Shown here in pieces: positions 55,282-64,000 of a stretch of 64,000 bases of DNA (the first letter of the stretch is position 1; every line of letters starts with the position of its first letter). Below the pieces are notes generated by a model, which saw nothing but the letters and a program-made list of their open reading frames with translations, searched no databases and had not been told where the DNA came from. The stretch is from Prochlorococcus sp. AG-409-J16 (GTDB lineage Bacteria > Cyanobacteriota > Cyanobacteriia > PCC-6307 > Cyanobiaceae), in assembly GCA_003215655.1 (NCBI GenBank), contig QCKB01000001.1, positions 434,001 through 498,000 on the forward strand, given 5' to 3'. Both the position numbers and the translations under genes were made by a program.

Positions 55282-56214
55282 ATGCGTCGCTTCATAAACC
55301 TCCTTCTCTCTTCAATATTCTTAGGGCTATCCCTTGTGATTATGCCTTCAGCAAGCTGGGCATATCCTTTCTGGGCTCAACAAAATTATGAGAACCCTCG
55401 GGAAGCAACAGGAAAGATTGTTTGTGCAAACTGTCATCTCGCAAAGATGACAACACAAGCAGAGGTCCCTCAGTCAGTTGCTGCTGACAGTGTATTCAAA
55501 GCGGTAGTCAAAATACCCTATAAAAACGATACAAAAGAGATAGGTGCTGATGGCAGCGATGTCCCCCTTCAAGTAGGGGCCTTAGTCATGCTCCCTGATG
55601 GCTTTAAGCTTGCGCCACAGGAGAGATGGACTGACTCAATTAAAGAAGAAACCAAGGGGGTCTATTTCACTGAATACAGCGAGGAAAAGGACAATATTAT
55701 TCTTGTCGGACCATTGCCAGGCGATCAAAACAGAGAAATTGTTTTCCCAATTCTTTCTCCCAACCCTGCAACCGATAGCAACATTCACTTTGGAAAATAT
55801 TCCATTCATGTTGGAGGCAATAGAGGCAGAGGTCAGGTTTATCCAACTGGGGAAAAAAGTAATAACGCCATCTTTACAGCAACAAAACCAGGAACAGTTA
55901 CATCAATTGAATCAGGAGAGAATGGTTCAAGAATTATTAATCTACAAACTGAAGACGGTGAAACAATTACTGAGAATATTCCTATAGGACCAAATCTATT
56001 AATAAAAGAAGGTGACACCGTAAAAGCTGGGGCTCCTTTAACTAATGATCCCAACAAGGGAGGCTTTGGGCAAATAGATACCGAAGTAGTACTTCAAAGT
56101 CCTTTTAGAATATATGGTTTACTCGCATTCTTTTTAGGAGTCTCTCTAGCCCAAATACTACTAGTACTCAAGAAAAAACAAGTAGAAAAAGTGCAAGCTG
56201 CTGAAGGCATTTAA
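55282..56214 (+). CDS. petA: Cytochrome f
   Basis: Cytochrome f passes electrons from the Rieske centre to plastocyanin. The 310-residue precursor has a signal peptide ([20 protein letters not shown]) cleaved after ASWA to expose the mature Tyr1 ([17 protein letters not shown]), whose amino group is a heme ligand, and the heme site CANCH. A C-terminal transmembrane helix ([20 protein letters not shown]) anchors it. The start is ATG at 55282. lgt and cobM follow. Confidence 0.98.
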   Translation: MRRFINLLLSSIFLGLSLVIMPSASWAYPFWAQQNYENPREATGKIVCANCHLAKMTTQAEVPQSVAADSVFKAVVKIPYKNDTKEIGADGSDVPLQVGALVMLPDGFKLAPQERWTDSIKEETKGVYFTEYSEEKDNIILVGPLPGDQNREIVFPILSPNPATDSNIHFGKYSIHVGGNRGRGQVYPTGEKSNNAIFTATKPGTVTSIESGENGSRIINLQTEDGETITENIPIGPNLLIKEGDTVKAGAPLTNDPNKGGFGQIDTEVVLQSPFRIYGLLAFFLGVSLAQILLVLKKKQVEKVQAAEGI

Positions 56215-56241
56215 TCAGAGCGTTGAATCCAATCTGTAGCA

Positions 56242-57111
56242 ATGGAAGCTTTTATAGCAAGCTTTACTTCACCAGGGCCTGAGTTATTTAGACTTGGGCC
56301 TTTTGTATTGCGATGGTATGGACTCCTAATTGCAATCGCTGTTCTTATTGGACTAAACCTATCTAGCTATCTTGCTAAACAAAACGGTCTTAAAAAAAAT
56401 CTAATTAATGATCTTCTACCTTTTCTAGTCCTAAGTTCATTAATAGGGGCACGCATCTATTACGTTACGTTTGAATGGCGCCAATATAAAGACAATTGGC
56501 TTGATGTACTAGCAATCTACAAAGGTGGGATTGCTATTCATGGAGCTCTAATCGGCGGGTCAATTGCAGTCTTCCTTTTTTGTCGCTTCAACAAACAACC
56601 CTTCTGGGATGTTTTGGACACGCTTCTTCCTTCTGTTGCACTAGGCCAAGCAATAGGACGATGGGGTAATTTCTTCAACCACGAGGCTTTTGGGCTACCA
56701 ACAGATCTCCCATGGAAACTATCCATTCCATTAGGATATCGCCCAGAAGCATTTATAAATGAACAATATTTTCATCCAACATTTTTATATGAATCTATTT
56801 GGAATATAGGGTTATTTATTTTATTAATTATTTTATACATTAGACGTCTAAAAGGGCTTATAAACATTCCAACTGGGGGAATTAGCTGCATCTACTTAAT
56901 CACATATAGCCTTGGAAGATTTTTAATAGAGAGTCTCAGGGTTGACCCATTATGCTTTGGCGGCAACCCTCCCTTCTGCGATGGAGGGTTGCGAGTCGCT
57001 CAATTAATGAGTCTTTTACTTTTGAGCGCAGGGGTTGGAGTACTTTGTAGGCTTTACTCAAAACAAAAAACTCTTTCGGCCTCCAACACTCATTCATCTG
57101 ATATTTTATGA
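56242..57111 (+). CDS. lgt: Prolipoprotein diacylglyceryl transferase
   Basis: Lgt adds diacylglycerol to the lipobox Cys of lipoproteins. The 289-residue membrane protein has the family signature [17 protein letters not shown], the GAxxGARIYYV block ([13 protein letters not shown]), and [11 protein letters not shown]. Seven helices are expected. Its stop overlaps the cobM start in an ATGA (57108-57111), showing tight coupling. It follows petA by 27 bases. Confidence 0.95.
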   Translation: MEAFIASFTSPGPELFRLGPFVLRWYGLLIAIAVLIGLNLSSYLAKQNGLKKNLINDLLPFLVLSSLIGARIYYVTFEWRQYKDNWLDVLAIYKGGIAIHGALIGGSIAVFLFCRFNKQPFWDVLDTLLPSVALGQAIGRWGNFFNHEAFGLPTDLPWKLSIPLGYRPEAFINEQYFHPTFLYESIWNIGLFILLIILYIRRLKGLINIPTGGISCIYLITYSLGRFLIESLRVDPLCFGGNPPFCDGGLRVAQLMSLLLLSAGVGVLCRLYSKQKTLSASNTHSSDIL

Positions 57112-57857
57112 ACCCTATATATATCGTTGGAGCGGGCCCAGGGGCTCCGGATTTAATAACCATTCGCGCCAAATCACTTTTAGAAGAAGCTGAAGTATTG
57201 GTTTGGACTGATTCACTTATCTCTCCTGAAATCGCGAAATTAGCACCAGATTCTTGTGAGCGCATCAAGACCAGCTCTCTAACCCTTGAGGAAATCCTCG
57301 AAATTCTCATTAGCAGGTCAAGTAATGGCAAAAAAGTAGTGCGACTACATGATGGAGACCCTTGTTTTTATGGAGCACTTTCTGAACAGATCTGCGGGCT
57401 AGCCGACGCTGGGATCGGTGTAGAGGTTGTACCTGGAATAAGTGCTTATCAAGCGACAGCAGCAGCACTAAAAAAAGAGCTCACTATCCCTGGTATTGTT
57501 CAAACTATTGTCCTTAGCAGAGCAGCTGGCAGAACTGGAGTCCCAGAAAATGAGAGCCTCGAAAGATTGGCATCTTTAAAAGCATCCCTATGCCTTTATC
57601 TAAGCGCAAGACATGTAGAGGAGGTTCAAAAAATACTGCTTGATTATTACCACGAAGATACACCTGTTGCGATAGGGCATCGTGTCAGCTGGACTGACGA
57701 GTGGCTAGCAATAGTTCCTTTAAAACTAATGGCAAAAACCTCTAAGGAAAAGGGATTTTTTCGTACAACCCTTTACCTGGTAAGCCCAGCACTTAAGCAA
57801 AGCAAGGCAAAATCTAAGCTATACAGCAAAGGGCATAGTCATCTATTCAGGGCATAG
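57108..57857 (+). CDS. cobM: Precorrin-4 C11-methyltransferase
   Basis: CobM methylates C11 of precorrin-4 with S-adenosylmethionine. The 249-residue protein has the N-terminal [52 protein letters not shown] and a C-terminal [11 protein letters not shown]. It shares an ATGA overlap with lgt. The corrin gene cobK is at 12 kb. Length and motifs are normal. Confidence 0.96.
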   Translation: MNPIYIVGAGPGAPDLITIRAKSLLEEAEVLVWTDSLISPEIAKLAPDSCERIKTSSLTLEEILEILISRSSNGKKVVRLHDGDPCFYGALSEQICGLADAGIGVEVVPGISAYQATAAALKKELTIPGIVQTIVLSRAAGRTGVPENESLERLASLKASLCLYLSARHVEEVQKILLDYYHEDTPVAIGHRVSWTDEWLAIVPLKLMAKTSKEKGFFRTTLYLVSPALKQSKAKSKLYSKGHSHLFRA

Positions 57858-57985
57858 AGAACATTGATTTCCTTAAACCAAAGAAAAATAAGCATTAGCT
57901 TAATTTGAAAATAATTTTGCTAGGAAAGAAATTTCAAAAGCTTTATTTAACCAAGAGTTAGCTATAAAACATATTTAAGTACTTT

Positions 57986-58013
57986 TTCTCACTTCTCATT
58001 TCTCATTTCTCCA
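57986..58013. repeat. 7-bp near-perfect tandem repeat upstream of the RodZ-like gene
   Basis: TTCTCAC-TTCTCAT-TTCTCAT-TTCTCCA gives four consecutive 7-base units, about 60-90 bases before the TTG start. It may be a repeated protein-binding site or simple sequence drift. Confidence 0.5.
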
Positions 58014-58076
58014 ACAAGAAACTGACAACAATGACCTGATTGTTTAAAGTATAGGTAATTCTTCTCATGCAAGCCC

Positions 58077-58682
58077 TTGGAGATAAAGAACCTTGACGAT
58101 CAATCATGCAGCAGTCAGGGCATCGAAAGCACTCGCGTAGATCCTCTCAAGGAAATTGGAGACACACTTAAGCGGGCCCGCAAGGAAAAGAGGCTAAGCA
58201 AATCACAATTAGCAGATAGTCTTCGTATTGGAGAGGAACAGCTCATAGCTTTAGAGAATGGAGAGCAGCAATTATTGCCAGAGAGAGTTTTCATAAAAGC
58301 AATGATTCGAAGAGTTGCGGAAAAGCTAGGGCTAGATTCGGAGGTCCTTATCAGTCAAATCAGCGAAACTAAACAAGAATTAGAACAAGAAGAGGGCGGA
58401 AAGAGAGAAGTACTTATCAATAGACTAAATTTATTTAATACTCTTTCAATAGCCTTTATATTCATAGGAATAGTAGCAGTGGGAATAACTAGCAAAATAG
58501 TATCTAAATCTAATTCAGAGAAGAATTCTTTCCCTAAAGAAAACAATATTTACGAGACTCCTTCAAAACCAGATATCACTAAAAAAGAATCGCTGATGAT
58601 CAGAAAAAATCCAAAAATCAAACGAATCGTCAATTCTCGAGAAAGATCTCGAGAAAGAAAACTCTATACAAATTTTAATTAA
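58077..58682 (+). CDS. RodZ-like HTH membrane protein
   Basis: The 201-residue protein starts TTG at 58077 and has a Cro/C1-like HTH_25 domain (residues about 28-90: IGDTLKRARKEKRLSKSQLADSL), one transmembrane segment (LNLFNTLSIAFIFIGIVAVG, about 118-138), and a basic Ser/Arg/Lys tail. The order matches RodZ, a cell-shape protein that binds MreB, but the usual large periplasmic domain is missing: only about 60 residues follow the helix. Its function in this organism is inferred from architecture. Confidence 0.75.
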   Translation: MEIKNLDDQSCSSQGIESTRVDPLKEIGDTLKRARKEKRLSKSQLADSLRIGEEQLIALENGEQQLLPERVFIKAMIRRVAEKLGLDSEVLISQISETKQELEQEEGGKREVLINRLNLFNTLSIAFIFIGIVAVGITSKIVSKSNSEKNSFPKENNIYETPSKPDITKKESLMIRKNPKIKRIVNSRERSRERKLYTNFN

Positions 58683-58759
58683 TCAAATAGAGAGGTTCTT
58701 TTAGATTAGTTATCAAACTCTATTCATACATCTATATAGAAACGCTTAATCAATAAGTT

Positions 58760-60421
58760 CTATCTTTGAATTAAAACTTGCAAATCATAACCACTAGCCT
58801 CCCTAACAACCAAGGCGCAATCCAACAGGCTCCACCTTTCCAAGACAAGATCATGAGCTTTGGTCTTAGGAGATAAAACCAAAGTAATTTCTCCTTCTCC
58901 CCTTTGAACACCTATTGAATCAACAGCTGGCTTTGGACGACGGTCAATTGCAACAGCAAGTCTTAGAAGCAAAGACATTTCTAAAACAACTTGTCGATCA
59001 CCCTTGCTAATCAAACTTTGCCAAGCTTCATGTCTCTTCTTAGGCAAGCTTCTTCTGTGATACCTGGCAATGGCCGCTACCATCAAATGCTCGGATTGTG
59101 AATACCCCAAAAGATCTCCGTGCCGAATCAAATACCACGAATGCTTGTGATATGAAGATCGATTGATGTGTTGACCACAGGCATGCAACATTCCCGCAGC
59201 CCAGAGAAGATCCCTTCCTTCTCCAGTGTCCTGATGCAACAAACCCCGAGTCTGGTCATAAAGGCTTAATGCATGAGTCGCAACACTTTCAGCACGGTCA
59301 TTATTAACAGCAAAGCGCTTCGCCTGGTGGACGACAGTTCGTTTTCGAATGCTGCTCTGGAAGCTCAAACGATCCTCCAACAAACCTTGTCGGAGCATCC
59401 AGTCAATTATCAACCCTTCTCTCAATGCTCGCTCGCTGAGAACCATCTCCTCAACATCAAGCATTTGCATAGCAGTTTGCAAAATCAACGCACCAGGGAC
59501 AATGATTTCTGCACGACGATCATTCATTGAGGGCAACGCTTTTCTCTCGCCTGGAGTCATCTCCAAAAGCTTGTCGACCAAAAAGTTCAATTTCTTTCGT
59601 GAAACCTTGTGACCATGAAATTTAAGGAGAGGGCGATCCTCATCATTTGCTGAAAGAGCACCAATTGCCATGGCAGTTCCACTTGTGGCAACCATTACAG
59701 GCTTCTCCCCAACTGCCATACGATCAAGGACCTTTACTACAGCCGGCTCCAAAGAGCCCTGAATGAAAGTCTGGAGAAAGGTTCGCCTAGAAGGAGATAT
59801 AGGTTCTTCTTTTATAAAATCCCGCTGAAGACGCACAGCTCCAACTCTTGTACTAGTAAGTGCCCTTGCATCGACACCATCAGCAAGAATTAACTCTGTA
59901 GAGCCTCCTCCAATATCCAGTACAAAATGAGGTCGCTCGCCAAAGTTCATCCCTGAAAGAACACCCAGGTAAATCAGCCGTGCCTCCTCTGCCCCGCTAA
60001 CAAGATCAACATCAACTCGAATATCTTCCTTAATTCGACGCAAAAAAGCTTCCCCATTTGGAGCTTCCCTAACTGCACTTGTTGCTGCGAGGATCAAAGT
60101 TTCGACCTGATAACTATCCGCCAATTCCTTAAACCGGCTCAAGGTTTCTATTACTCTCTGCATAGCAAAATCTGTAAGTTCTCCTGAATCGGAATCCTTT
60201 TCCCCTAAACGAGTAGTCGATTTCTCTGCATGCTCAACACTAAAAGTATTCAGTGAAGTATCTACCAGTGCAATAAGGAGATGAGTTGAGTTAGTACCAA
60301 TATCAATTGCAGCAATATGTCTAAATTGTTTTTCTGAATCAGGTTTGTCCGCATCAAAAGATCTTTTCCCTTTAGTGGACTCATCAACTGAATACGTTCG
60401 AGATGAGCTAACGCCTGACAT
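58760..60421 (-). CDS. ppx: Exopolyphosphatase/guanosine pentaphosphatase family
   Basis: The 553-residue protein has the Ppx/GppA N-terminal ASKHA fold (AAIDIGTNSTHLLIALVDTS, FVLDIGGGSTELILA) and a C-terminal HD-like region (HACGQHINRSSYHKHSWYLI). It hydrolyses polyphosphate, and some members also pppGpp. Length and motifs are normal. It is divergent to ubiA, with 90 bases between them, holding their promoters. Confidence 0.92.
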   Translation of the reverse strand: MSGVSSSRTYSVDESTKGKRSFDADKPDSEKQFRHIAAIDIGTNSTHLLIALVDTSLNTFSVEHAEKSTTRLGEKDSDSGELTDFAMQRVIETLSRFKELADSYQVETLILAATSAVREAPNGEAFLRRIKEDIRVDVDLVSGAEEARLIYLGVLSGMNFGERPHFVLDIGGGSTELILADGVDARALTSTRVGAVRLQRDFIKEEPISPSRRTFLQTFIQGSLEPAVVKVLDRMAVGEKPVMVATSGTAMAIGALSANDEDRPLLKFHGHKVSRKKLNFLVDKLLEMTPGERKALPSMNDRRAEIIVPGALILQTAMQMLDVEEMVLSERALREGLIIDWMLRQGLLEDRLSFQSSIRKRTVVHQAKRFAVNNDRAESVATHALSLYDQTRGLLHQDTGEGRDLLWAAGMLHACGQHINRSSYHKHSWYLIRHGDLLGYSQSEHLMVAAIARYHRRSLPKKRHEAWQSLISKGDRQVVLEMSLLLRLAVAIDRRPKPAVDSIGVQRGEGEITLVLSPKTKAHDLVLERWSLLDCALVVREASGYDLQVLIQR

Positions 60422-60510
60422 ATGGCTGAGCCTTTAATAAAACCACTCTCGCACTGGTTAGTGAAACTTGCTTCAAGTTACCTAAGGTTTATATACCCCG
60501 AAAAAAAAAC

Positions 60511-61404
60511 TTGAATAAATTGACCTATATCAATAAGTTGATTATTTGGGTAAATCTACTTCGTTGGAATAAGCCAAGCGGGCGACTAATCCTTCTAATC
60601 CCTGCAGGGTGGAGTCTTTGGCTAACCCCAAACGCTCCTCCTGATCCAGCTCTTGCGACATTGATGCTTCTGGGGGGAATAAGCGTCAGTGGAGCTGGAT
60701 GCATCGCCAATGATCTATGGGATATGCACATAGATCGGAAAGTGCGACGCACAATGCAAAGGCCTCTTGCTAAAGGCTCTATAAGACCACTTACAGCTTT
60801 AGCTCTGCTTTTCATAATGCTGGGCTTTAGCCTTTTTGTTGTTAGTCAGCTCCCAACTGCAAATAGGAGTCTTTGTCTTGGACTCGCCTTCCTTGTACTA
60901 CCAGTAATCCTTATTTATCCCTCAGCGAAACGGTGGTTCAGTTTTCCACAAGCGATTCTTGCGGTTTGCTGGGGCTTTGCCGTCCTTATCCCATGGGCAG
61001 CTAGCCAGGGCAACCTAAATGGAGGGTGGCCTCTTTTAACATGCTGGAGCGCAACTCTGATATGGACATTTGGATTCGACACCGTTTATGCGATGGCCGA
61101 TCGCGATGATGATAAAAAGCTAGGGATCAAAAGCAGTGCTCTAACACTTGGCACGAAAGCTCTGCAGACAGTAAGTTTCAGCTATGCCCTTACAAGCTTT
61201 CTATTAGCCGTTGCGAGCTTTACTGCCGATGTGGGTTGGTCTTTTTGGCCCTGCTGGATTATTGCAAGCTTTGGGATGCAACGCGAAACATTCGCCCTAC
61301 GAGGAGCAAAGTCTGGCAGTCCCCTCTTTGGCAAGCACTTCCAGCATCAAGTTTTGCTAGGCAGTTTGGTTATGTTCGGACTAATTGCTAGCCGCCTTGG
61401 ATGA
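60511..61404 (+). CDS. ubiA: 4-hydroxybenzoate polyprenyltransferase-like (plastoquinone pathway)
   Basis: UbiA-family prenyltransferase of 297 residues with the Asp-rich substrate/Mg sites NDLWDMHIDRKVRRT and DTVYAMADRDDDKKLGIKS. It has about eight membrane helices. In cyanobacteria it prenylates 4-hydroxybenzoate for plastoquinone. The start is TTG at 60511, in MNKLTYINKLIIWVNLL. A tightly spaced S66 peptidase gene follows by 6 bases. Confidence 0.93.
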   Translation: MNKLTYINKLIIWVNLLRWNKPSGRLILLIPAGWSLWLTPNAPPDPALATLMLLGGISVSGAGCIANDLWDMHIDRKVRRTMQRPLAKGSIRPLTALALLFIMLGFSLFVVSQLPTANRSLCLGLAFLVLPVILIYPSAKRWFSFPQAILAVCWGFAVLIPWAASQGNLNGGWPLLTCWSATLIWTFGFDTVYAMADRDDDKKLGIKSSALTLGTKALQTVSFSYALTSFLLAVASFTADVGWSFWPCWIIASFGMQRETFALRGAKSGSPLFGKHFQHQVLLGSLVMFGLIASRLG

Positions 61405-61410
61405 AAGGTA

Positions 61411-62307
61411 ATGAGAATCCAATCTGAAACCTTTGTAAAGGCACTTCAAAAAGGTGATGATTTTATTGCAATTGCTTCAAGCTTTGCAATTGAAAGGAGA
61501 GAGCGCATCCTCAATGGAATAAAGGTTCTAGAAAAATGGGGTTTAAAAAGTCGCCCTAGTACATTTTTGGAACGCAGGTGGGGATATTTAGCAGGGGATG
61601 ACACCACCCGTCACAATGAACTCTATCCTCAACTTCCACCGAAATTAATAGCTTGCGCAAGAGGAGGATGGGGAGCCGCTCGATTATTAGAAAAACCTCA
61701 AAGCTGGAAAAAAGGTTGGTTCCTTGGTTATTCAGATGCGACAGCACTACTTTGGGCCCGCCTAGCAGCTGGTTTCGATGGAGGGATACATGGTCCTCTC
61801 TTAAACAGCCTCAGTAAAGAGCCAGAATGGAGCCAGGAGCGACTTAAATCTATTCTTTTTGGAGAAACTGTCGAAGACCTTAAAGGTGAGGGCTGGCGAA
61901 AAGGAATTGCTATAGGTCCTTTAATAGCAGGCAACTTAAGTGTGATCACACACCTACTTGGCAGCAGCTATATCCCTGAACTTAGTGGTGCAATATTAAT
62001 ACTTGAAGATATTGATGAAGAGCCATACAAAGTTGACCGCATGCTTACACATTTAAGACTTACAGGTCTTCTAAGTTATATAGGAGGACTTGGGTTTGGT
62101 GATTTCCAAAAATGTGAGGCACCTAAAGAGATCCCTATTAATGAAACTTTTCAGCTTGAAGAAGTTCTTAAAGATCGTAGCCTTGACCTTCAAATCCCTG
62201 TCGTAGGGAAGCTCTCTATAGGGCATTGTTGTGGCAATGCAGCCTTGCCATTGGGAAGAAATGCAATCTTAAATGGGAACACTGGATTGCTTAGCCTTTA
62301 TCCCTAA
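61411..62307 (+). CDS. LD-carboxypeptidase/MccF-family peptidase (S66)
   Basis: The 298-residue protein matches family S66: [14 protein letters not shown] with the RGG block, and [11 protein letters not shown] holding the nucleophile Ser. Members cut tetrapeptide to tripeptide in murein recycling. The overall domain structure (N-terminal Ser module; C-terminal His module with [14 protein letters not shown]) fits. It overlaps ispD, convergent, by 17 bases. An alternative role in peptide hydrolysis such as MccF is possible. Confidence 0.88.
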   Translation: MRIQSETFVKALQKGDDFIAIASSFAIERRERILNGIKVLEKWGLKSRPSTFLERRWGYLAGDDTTRHNELYPQLPPKLIACARGGWGAARLLEKPQSWKKGWFLGYSDATALLWARLAAGFDGGIHGPLLNSLSKEPEWSQERLKSILFGETVEDLKGEGWRKGIAIGPLIAGNLSVITHLLGSSYIPELSGAILILEDIDEEPYKVDRMLTHLRLTGLLSYIGGLGFGDFQKCEAPKEIPINETFQLEEVLKDRSLDLQIPVVGKLSIGHCCGNAALPLGRNAILNGNTGLLSLYP

Positions 62308-62971
62308 GTGAAAGGACAGCTTCAGCAACCTTTAAATCAAAAGGGGTCGTCACTTTTATATTCCCTGGACCAGCATCCAGGACTTTTACGGGCCATCCAA
62401 GACGTTCATAAAGAGACGCATCATCAGTTACTGACCAACCCAGGGTCTTAGCTTGATCATGTCCATGAATTAACTCTGCAACTGAAAAACCTTGTGGTGT
62501 CTGGGCAGCCCAAAGTTCCTCCCTTGCAGGCGTTTCTTTAATTACTCTTTCCTCATCTACACGCTTAATGGTATCTGTAACAGGCGTTGCTGCTATTACG
62601 GCATCACCACCCAAAACAGCAGCTGAACACTGGTCAAACAAAGATGCTTCTACTAAACATCTTGCACCATCATGGATAAGCACATGCTCGGCACCTGATG
62701 GTAAGGAAGCAAGACCTAATTGGACAGATTCCTGTCTAGTGCTACCACCATTAACCCACTTCACCGTTTTGAAATCCGAATAAATGAGTCCCATAATTTC
62801 TTCTCTATCGCCTGGTTGACCAACAATCCCTATCCAGTCAATAGACTTGGCTTTCAAAGCAGCTTCAAGGGTCCAAGACAAAAGAGGGCGACCAGCTAAA
62901 GGCAACAACAACTTGTTGCGATCTGCTCCCATTCGTCTTCCGCTACCAGCGGCTGCTATTAATAAATGCAC
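62291..62971 (-). CDS. ispD: 2-C-methyl-D-erythritol 4-phosphate cytidylyltransferase
   Basis: IspD couples CTP to MEP in the non-mevalonate isoprenoid route that feeds chlorophyll, carotenoid and quinone tails. The cytidylyltransferase signature is [33 protein letters not shown] and [17 protein letters not shown] are the other catalytic blocks. The 226-residue length is normal. It is convergent with the S66 gene. Confidence 0.96.
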   Translation of the reverse strand: MHLLIAAAGSGRRMGADRNKLLLPLAGRPLLSWTLEAALKAKSIDWIGIVGQPGDREEIMGLIYSDFKTVKWVNGGSTRQESVQLGLASLPSGAEHVLIHDGARCLVEASLFDQCSAAVLGGDAVIAATPVTDTIKRVDEERVIKETPAREELWAAQTPQGFSVAELIHGHDQAKTLGWSVTDDASLYERLGWPVKVLDAGPGNIKVTTPFDLKVAEAVLSLRDKG

Positions 62972-63103
62972 AATTAATACTGCCTTGGGCAGTTTGAAAG
63001 GTCCTCAATACAATCAGCTTGCACTATTCGAGCTCTTAAAACAAAAAGCTCTAAAGAAACTGCTCCTAATTTTTCCTAACATCTATCTACTCATACCAAC
63101 TTT

Positions 63104-63853
63104 ATGAATTACTCCCCCCTTGTTGGTCAAACTGCTCTTGTAACTGGTGCCAGTCGGGGCATCGGTAGAGCAGTGGCAATATCTTTAGGCAAAGCCGGAG
63201 CTGAAGTCGCTGTTAACTACTCCAGCTCACTTGAGAAAGCAGAAGAAGTAGTAGAAGCGATTATTTCTTCAGGAGGTAAGGCTTATCCATTGCAAGCCAA
63301 TGTTGCAGATGAATCAGCTGTAGATGAACTAGTAAAAAACGTTATTACTCGCAGTCAGAGCCTAGACATCCTTGTAAACAATGCAGGAATAACAAGTGAT
63401 GGCCTCCTCATGAGGATGAAAACTATGGAATGGCAAAAAGTAATCGACCTCAATCTCTCAGGAGTATTCCTTTGCACGAGAGCAGTAGCAAGAACAATGC
63501 TCAAACAAAGAAGGGGCAGAATTATCAATATCACTTCCGTCGTGGGACTAACAGGAAATGCCGGGCAAGCTAATTACGCCGCAGCAAAAGCGGGAGTGGT
63601 CGGATTTACTAGAAGCACTGCTAAAGAGTTTGCTAGTCGAGGCATAACCGTTAATGCTGTTGCTCCAGGGTTCATCAATACTGATATGACCAAAGACCTA
63701 GATACAGCAGGAATCCTTGCCGCAATCCCAATGGGAACATTAGGCACCCCTGAACAGGTCGCTGGGGCAGTTAATTTCCTAGCTTCTGATCCAGCAGCTG
63801 CATATATAACCGGACAAGTTTTACAAGTCGATGGTGGAATGGTTATGGCCTAA
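63104..63853 (+). CDS. fabG: 3-oxoacyl-[acyl-carrier-protein] reductase
   Basis: FabG is the ketoreductase of type II fatty acid synthesis. The 249-residue SDR has TGASRGIGRAVAISLG for NADP binding, NNAGITSDGLL, Ser in NITSVVGLTGNAG, and the catalytic YAAAKAGVVGFTR. The C-terminal GMVMA ends as in family members. The start is ATG at 63104. It is divergent to ispD with 132 bases between. Confidence 0.97.
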   Translation: MNYSPLVGQTALVTGASRGIGRAVAISLGKAGAEVAVNYSSSLEKAEEVVEAIISSGGKAYPLQANVADESAVDELVKNVITRSQSLDILVNNAGITSDGLLMRMKTMEWQKVIDLNLSGVFLCTRAVARTMLKQRRGRIINITSVVGLTGNAGQANYAAAKAGVVGFTRSTAKEFASRGITVNAVAPGFINTDMTKDLDTAGILAAIPMGTLGTPEQVAGAVNFLASDPAAAYITGQVLQVDGGMVMA

Positions 63854-63874
63854 AGCTTAAAAAAGGGCTGGCTT

Positions 63875-64000
63875 TTAATCACTTGAAGTTTCGTCCAATG
63901 GTTGACCTAACTCATACCGCAACTTTCGAATCCTTTGCAAAAGCTGCAATCGCCTGCTTCTGGCCGTTGCGGTCAGGAAGAAGCGTAATGGAACATAAAC
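63875..64000 (-). CDS. C-terminal end of an unknown gene, cut by the right edge
   Basis: The minus strand has an open reading frame of 41 residues from the right edge to a TAA at 63875-63877. Its sequence VPLRFFLTATARSRRLQLLQ and the charged end IRKLRYELGQPLDETSSD look like a real, basic, helical C-terminus. The gene is convergent with fabG, 21 bases apart. The family cannot be named from this piece. Confidence 0.5.
   Translation of the reverse strand, partial: VYVPLRFFLTATARSRRLQLLQRIRKLRYELGQPLDETSSD

Noticed and set aside
62847-63107. Frame running from ispD into the start of fabG
   Set aside because: It covers the antisense strand of ispD and ends in a leucine-rich accidental segment at the divergent promoter region.

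Overview
The window looks like the chromosome of a marine picocyanobacterium, most likely a low-light-type Prochlorococcus. The evidence is gene content: psaF-psaJ, petC-petA, psb27, a high-light-inducible (hli) protein, cyanobacterial-only small proteins (DUF2854, DUF3067, DUF4278), a lone CobK and CobM from the corrin pathway, and a FutB-type iron permease. The DNA is AT-rich, intergenic gaps are short and genes often overlap, which fits a streamlined genome. Clade is inference; no 16S rRNA or marker alignment is available here. I see no insertion sequence, prophage, CRISPR array, integrase or rRNA. This is core chromosome with a few odd spots.

Layout. 1-6.7 kb: a CPBP membrane protease, a double histidine phosphatase, a dihydroorotase-like protein without metal ligands, signal peptidase I, an ArsC/Spx-like protein, a variant pyrophosphatase and a small putative DNA-binding protein. 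6.8-15.5 kb: proS-psb27-purA, a PfkB sugar kinase, cutA, cobK facing ssb, then DUF2854-argB-TPR protein. 15.6-21.6 kb: priA with a small upstream gene, the principal sigma factor rpoD, hemC and the canonical ppa. 21.7-27.7 kb: an M32 carboxypeptidase, YjbQ, pterin dehydratase, a CobW-type metal chaperone, an iron ABC permease and DUF4278. 27.9-34.6 kb: a flippase-like membrane protein overlapping larC, cyanobacterial unknowns, xth and glcD. 34.7-38.5 kb: hemL, small membrane proteins, a truncated ndhF-like gene and a prohibitin. 38.7-43.2 kb: YajQ, a DprA-like protein, a BioD/DRTGG protein, an SDR and map. 43.4-47.4 kb: rplS, tRNA-Trp, tRNA-Asp, gltX and a Na+/H+ antiporter. 47.7-50.4 kb: tsaD-hli-DUF1643 facing psaF-psaJ, closed by a 24-bp bidirectional terminator. 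50.4-58.7 kb: gmk, RqcH/NFACT, tatC, DUF3067, petC-petA-lgt-cobM and a RodZ-like HTH protein. 58.8-64 kb: ppx, ubiA, an S66 peptidase, ispD, fabG and the end of a gene that runs off the right edge.

How the genes fit together. Photosynthetic electron transport (psaF, psaJ, petC, petA, psb27) sits with functions that serve it: tetrapyrroles (hemC, hemL, cobK, cobM), quinone prenylation (ubiA), isoprenoids (ispD), Tat export of the Rieske protein (tatC), lipoprotein and signal-peptide processing (lgt, lepB), iron and metal handling (futB, cobW-like) and photorespiration (glcD). The rest is housekeeping for translation, DNA metabolism and phosphate (two family I pyrophosphatases and ppx).

Most interesting items: the truncated NdhF-like gene, a second pyrophosphatase with Ala in place of a core Asp, the metal-ligand-less dihydroorotase homolog, an orphan BioD-DRTGG regulator, hairpin clusters that may be RNA genes near 27.8 kb and 44.6 kb, and the repeat-bearing N-terminal extension of L19. 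I did not find a clearly new multi-gene system.
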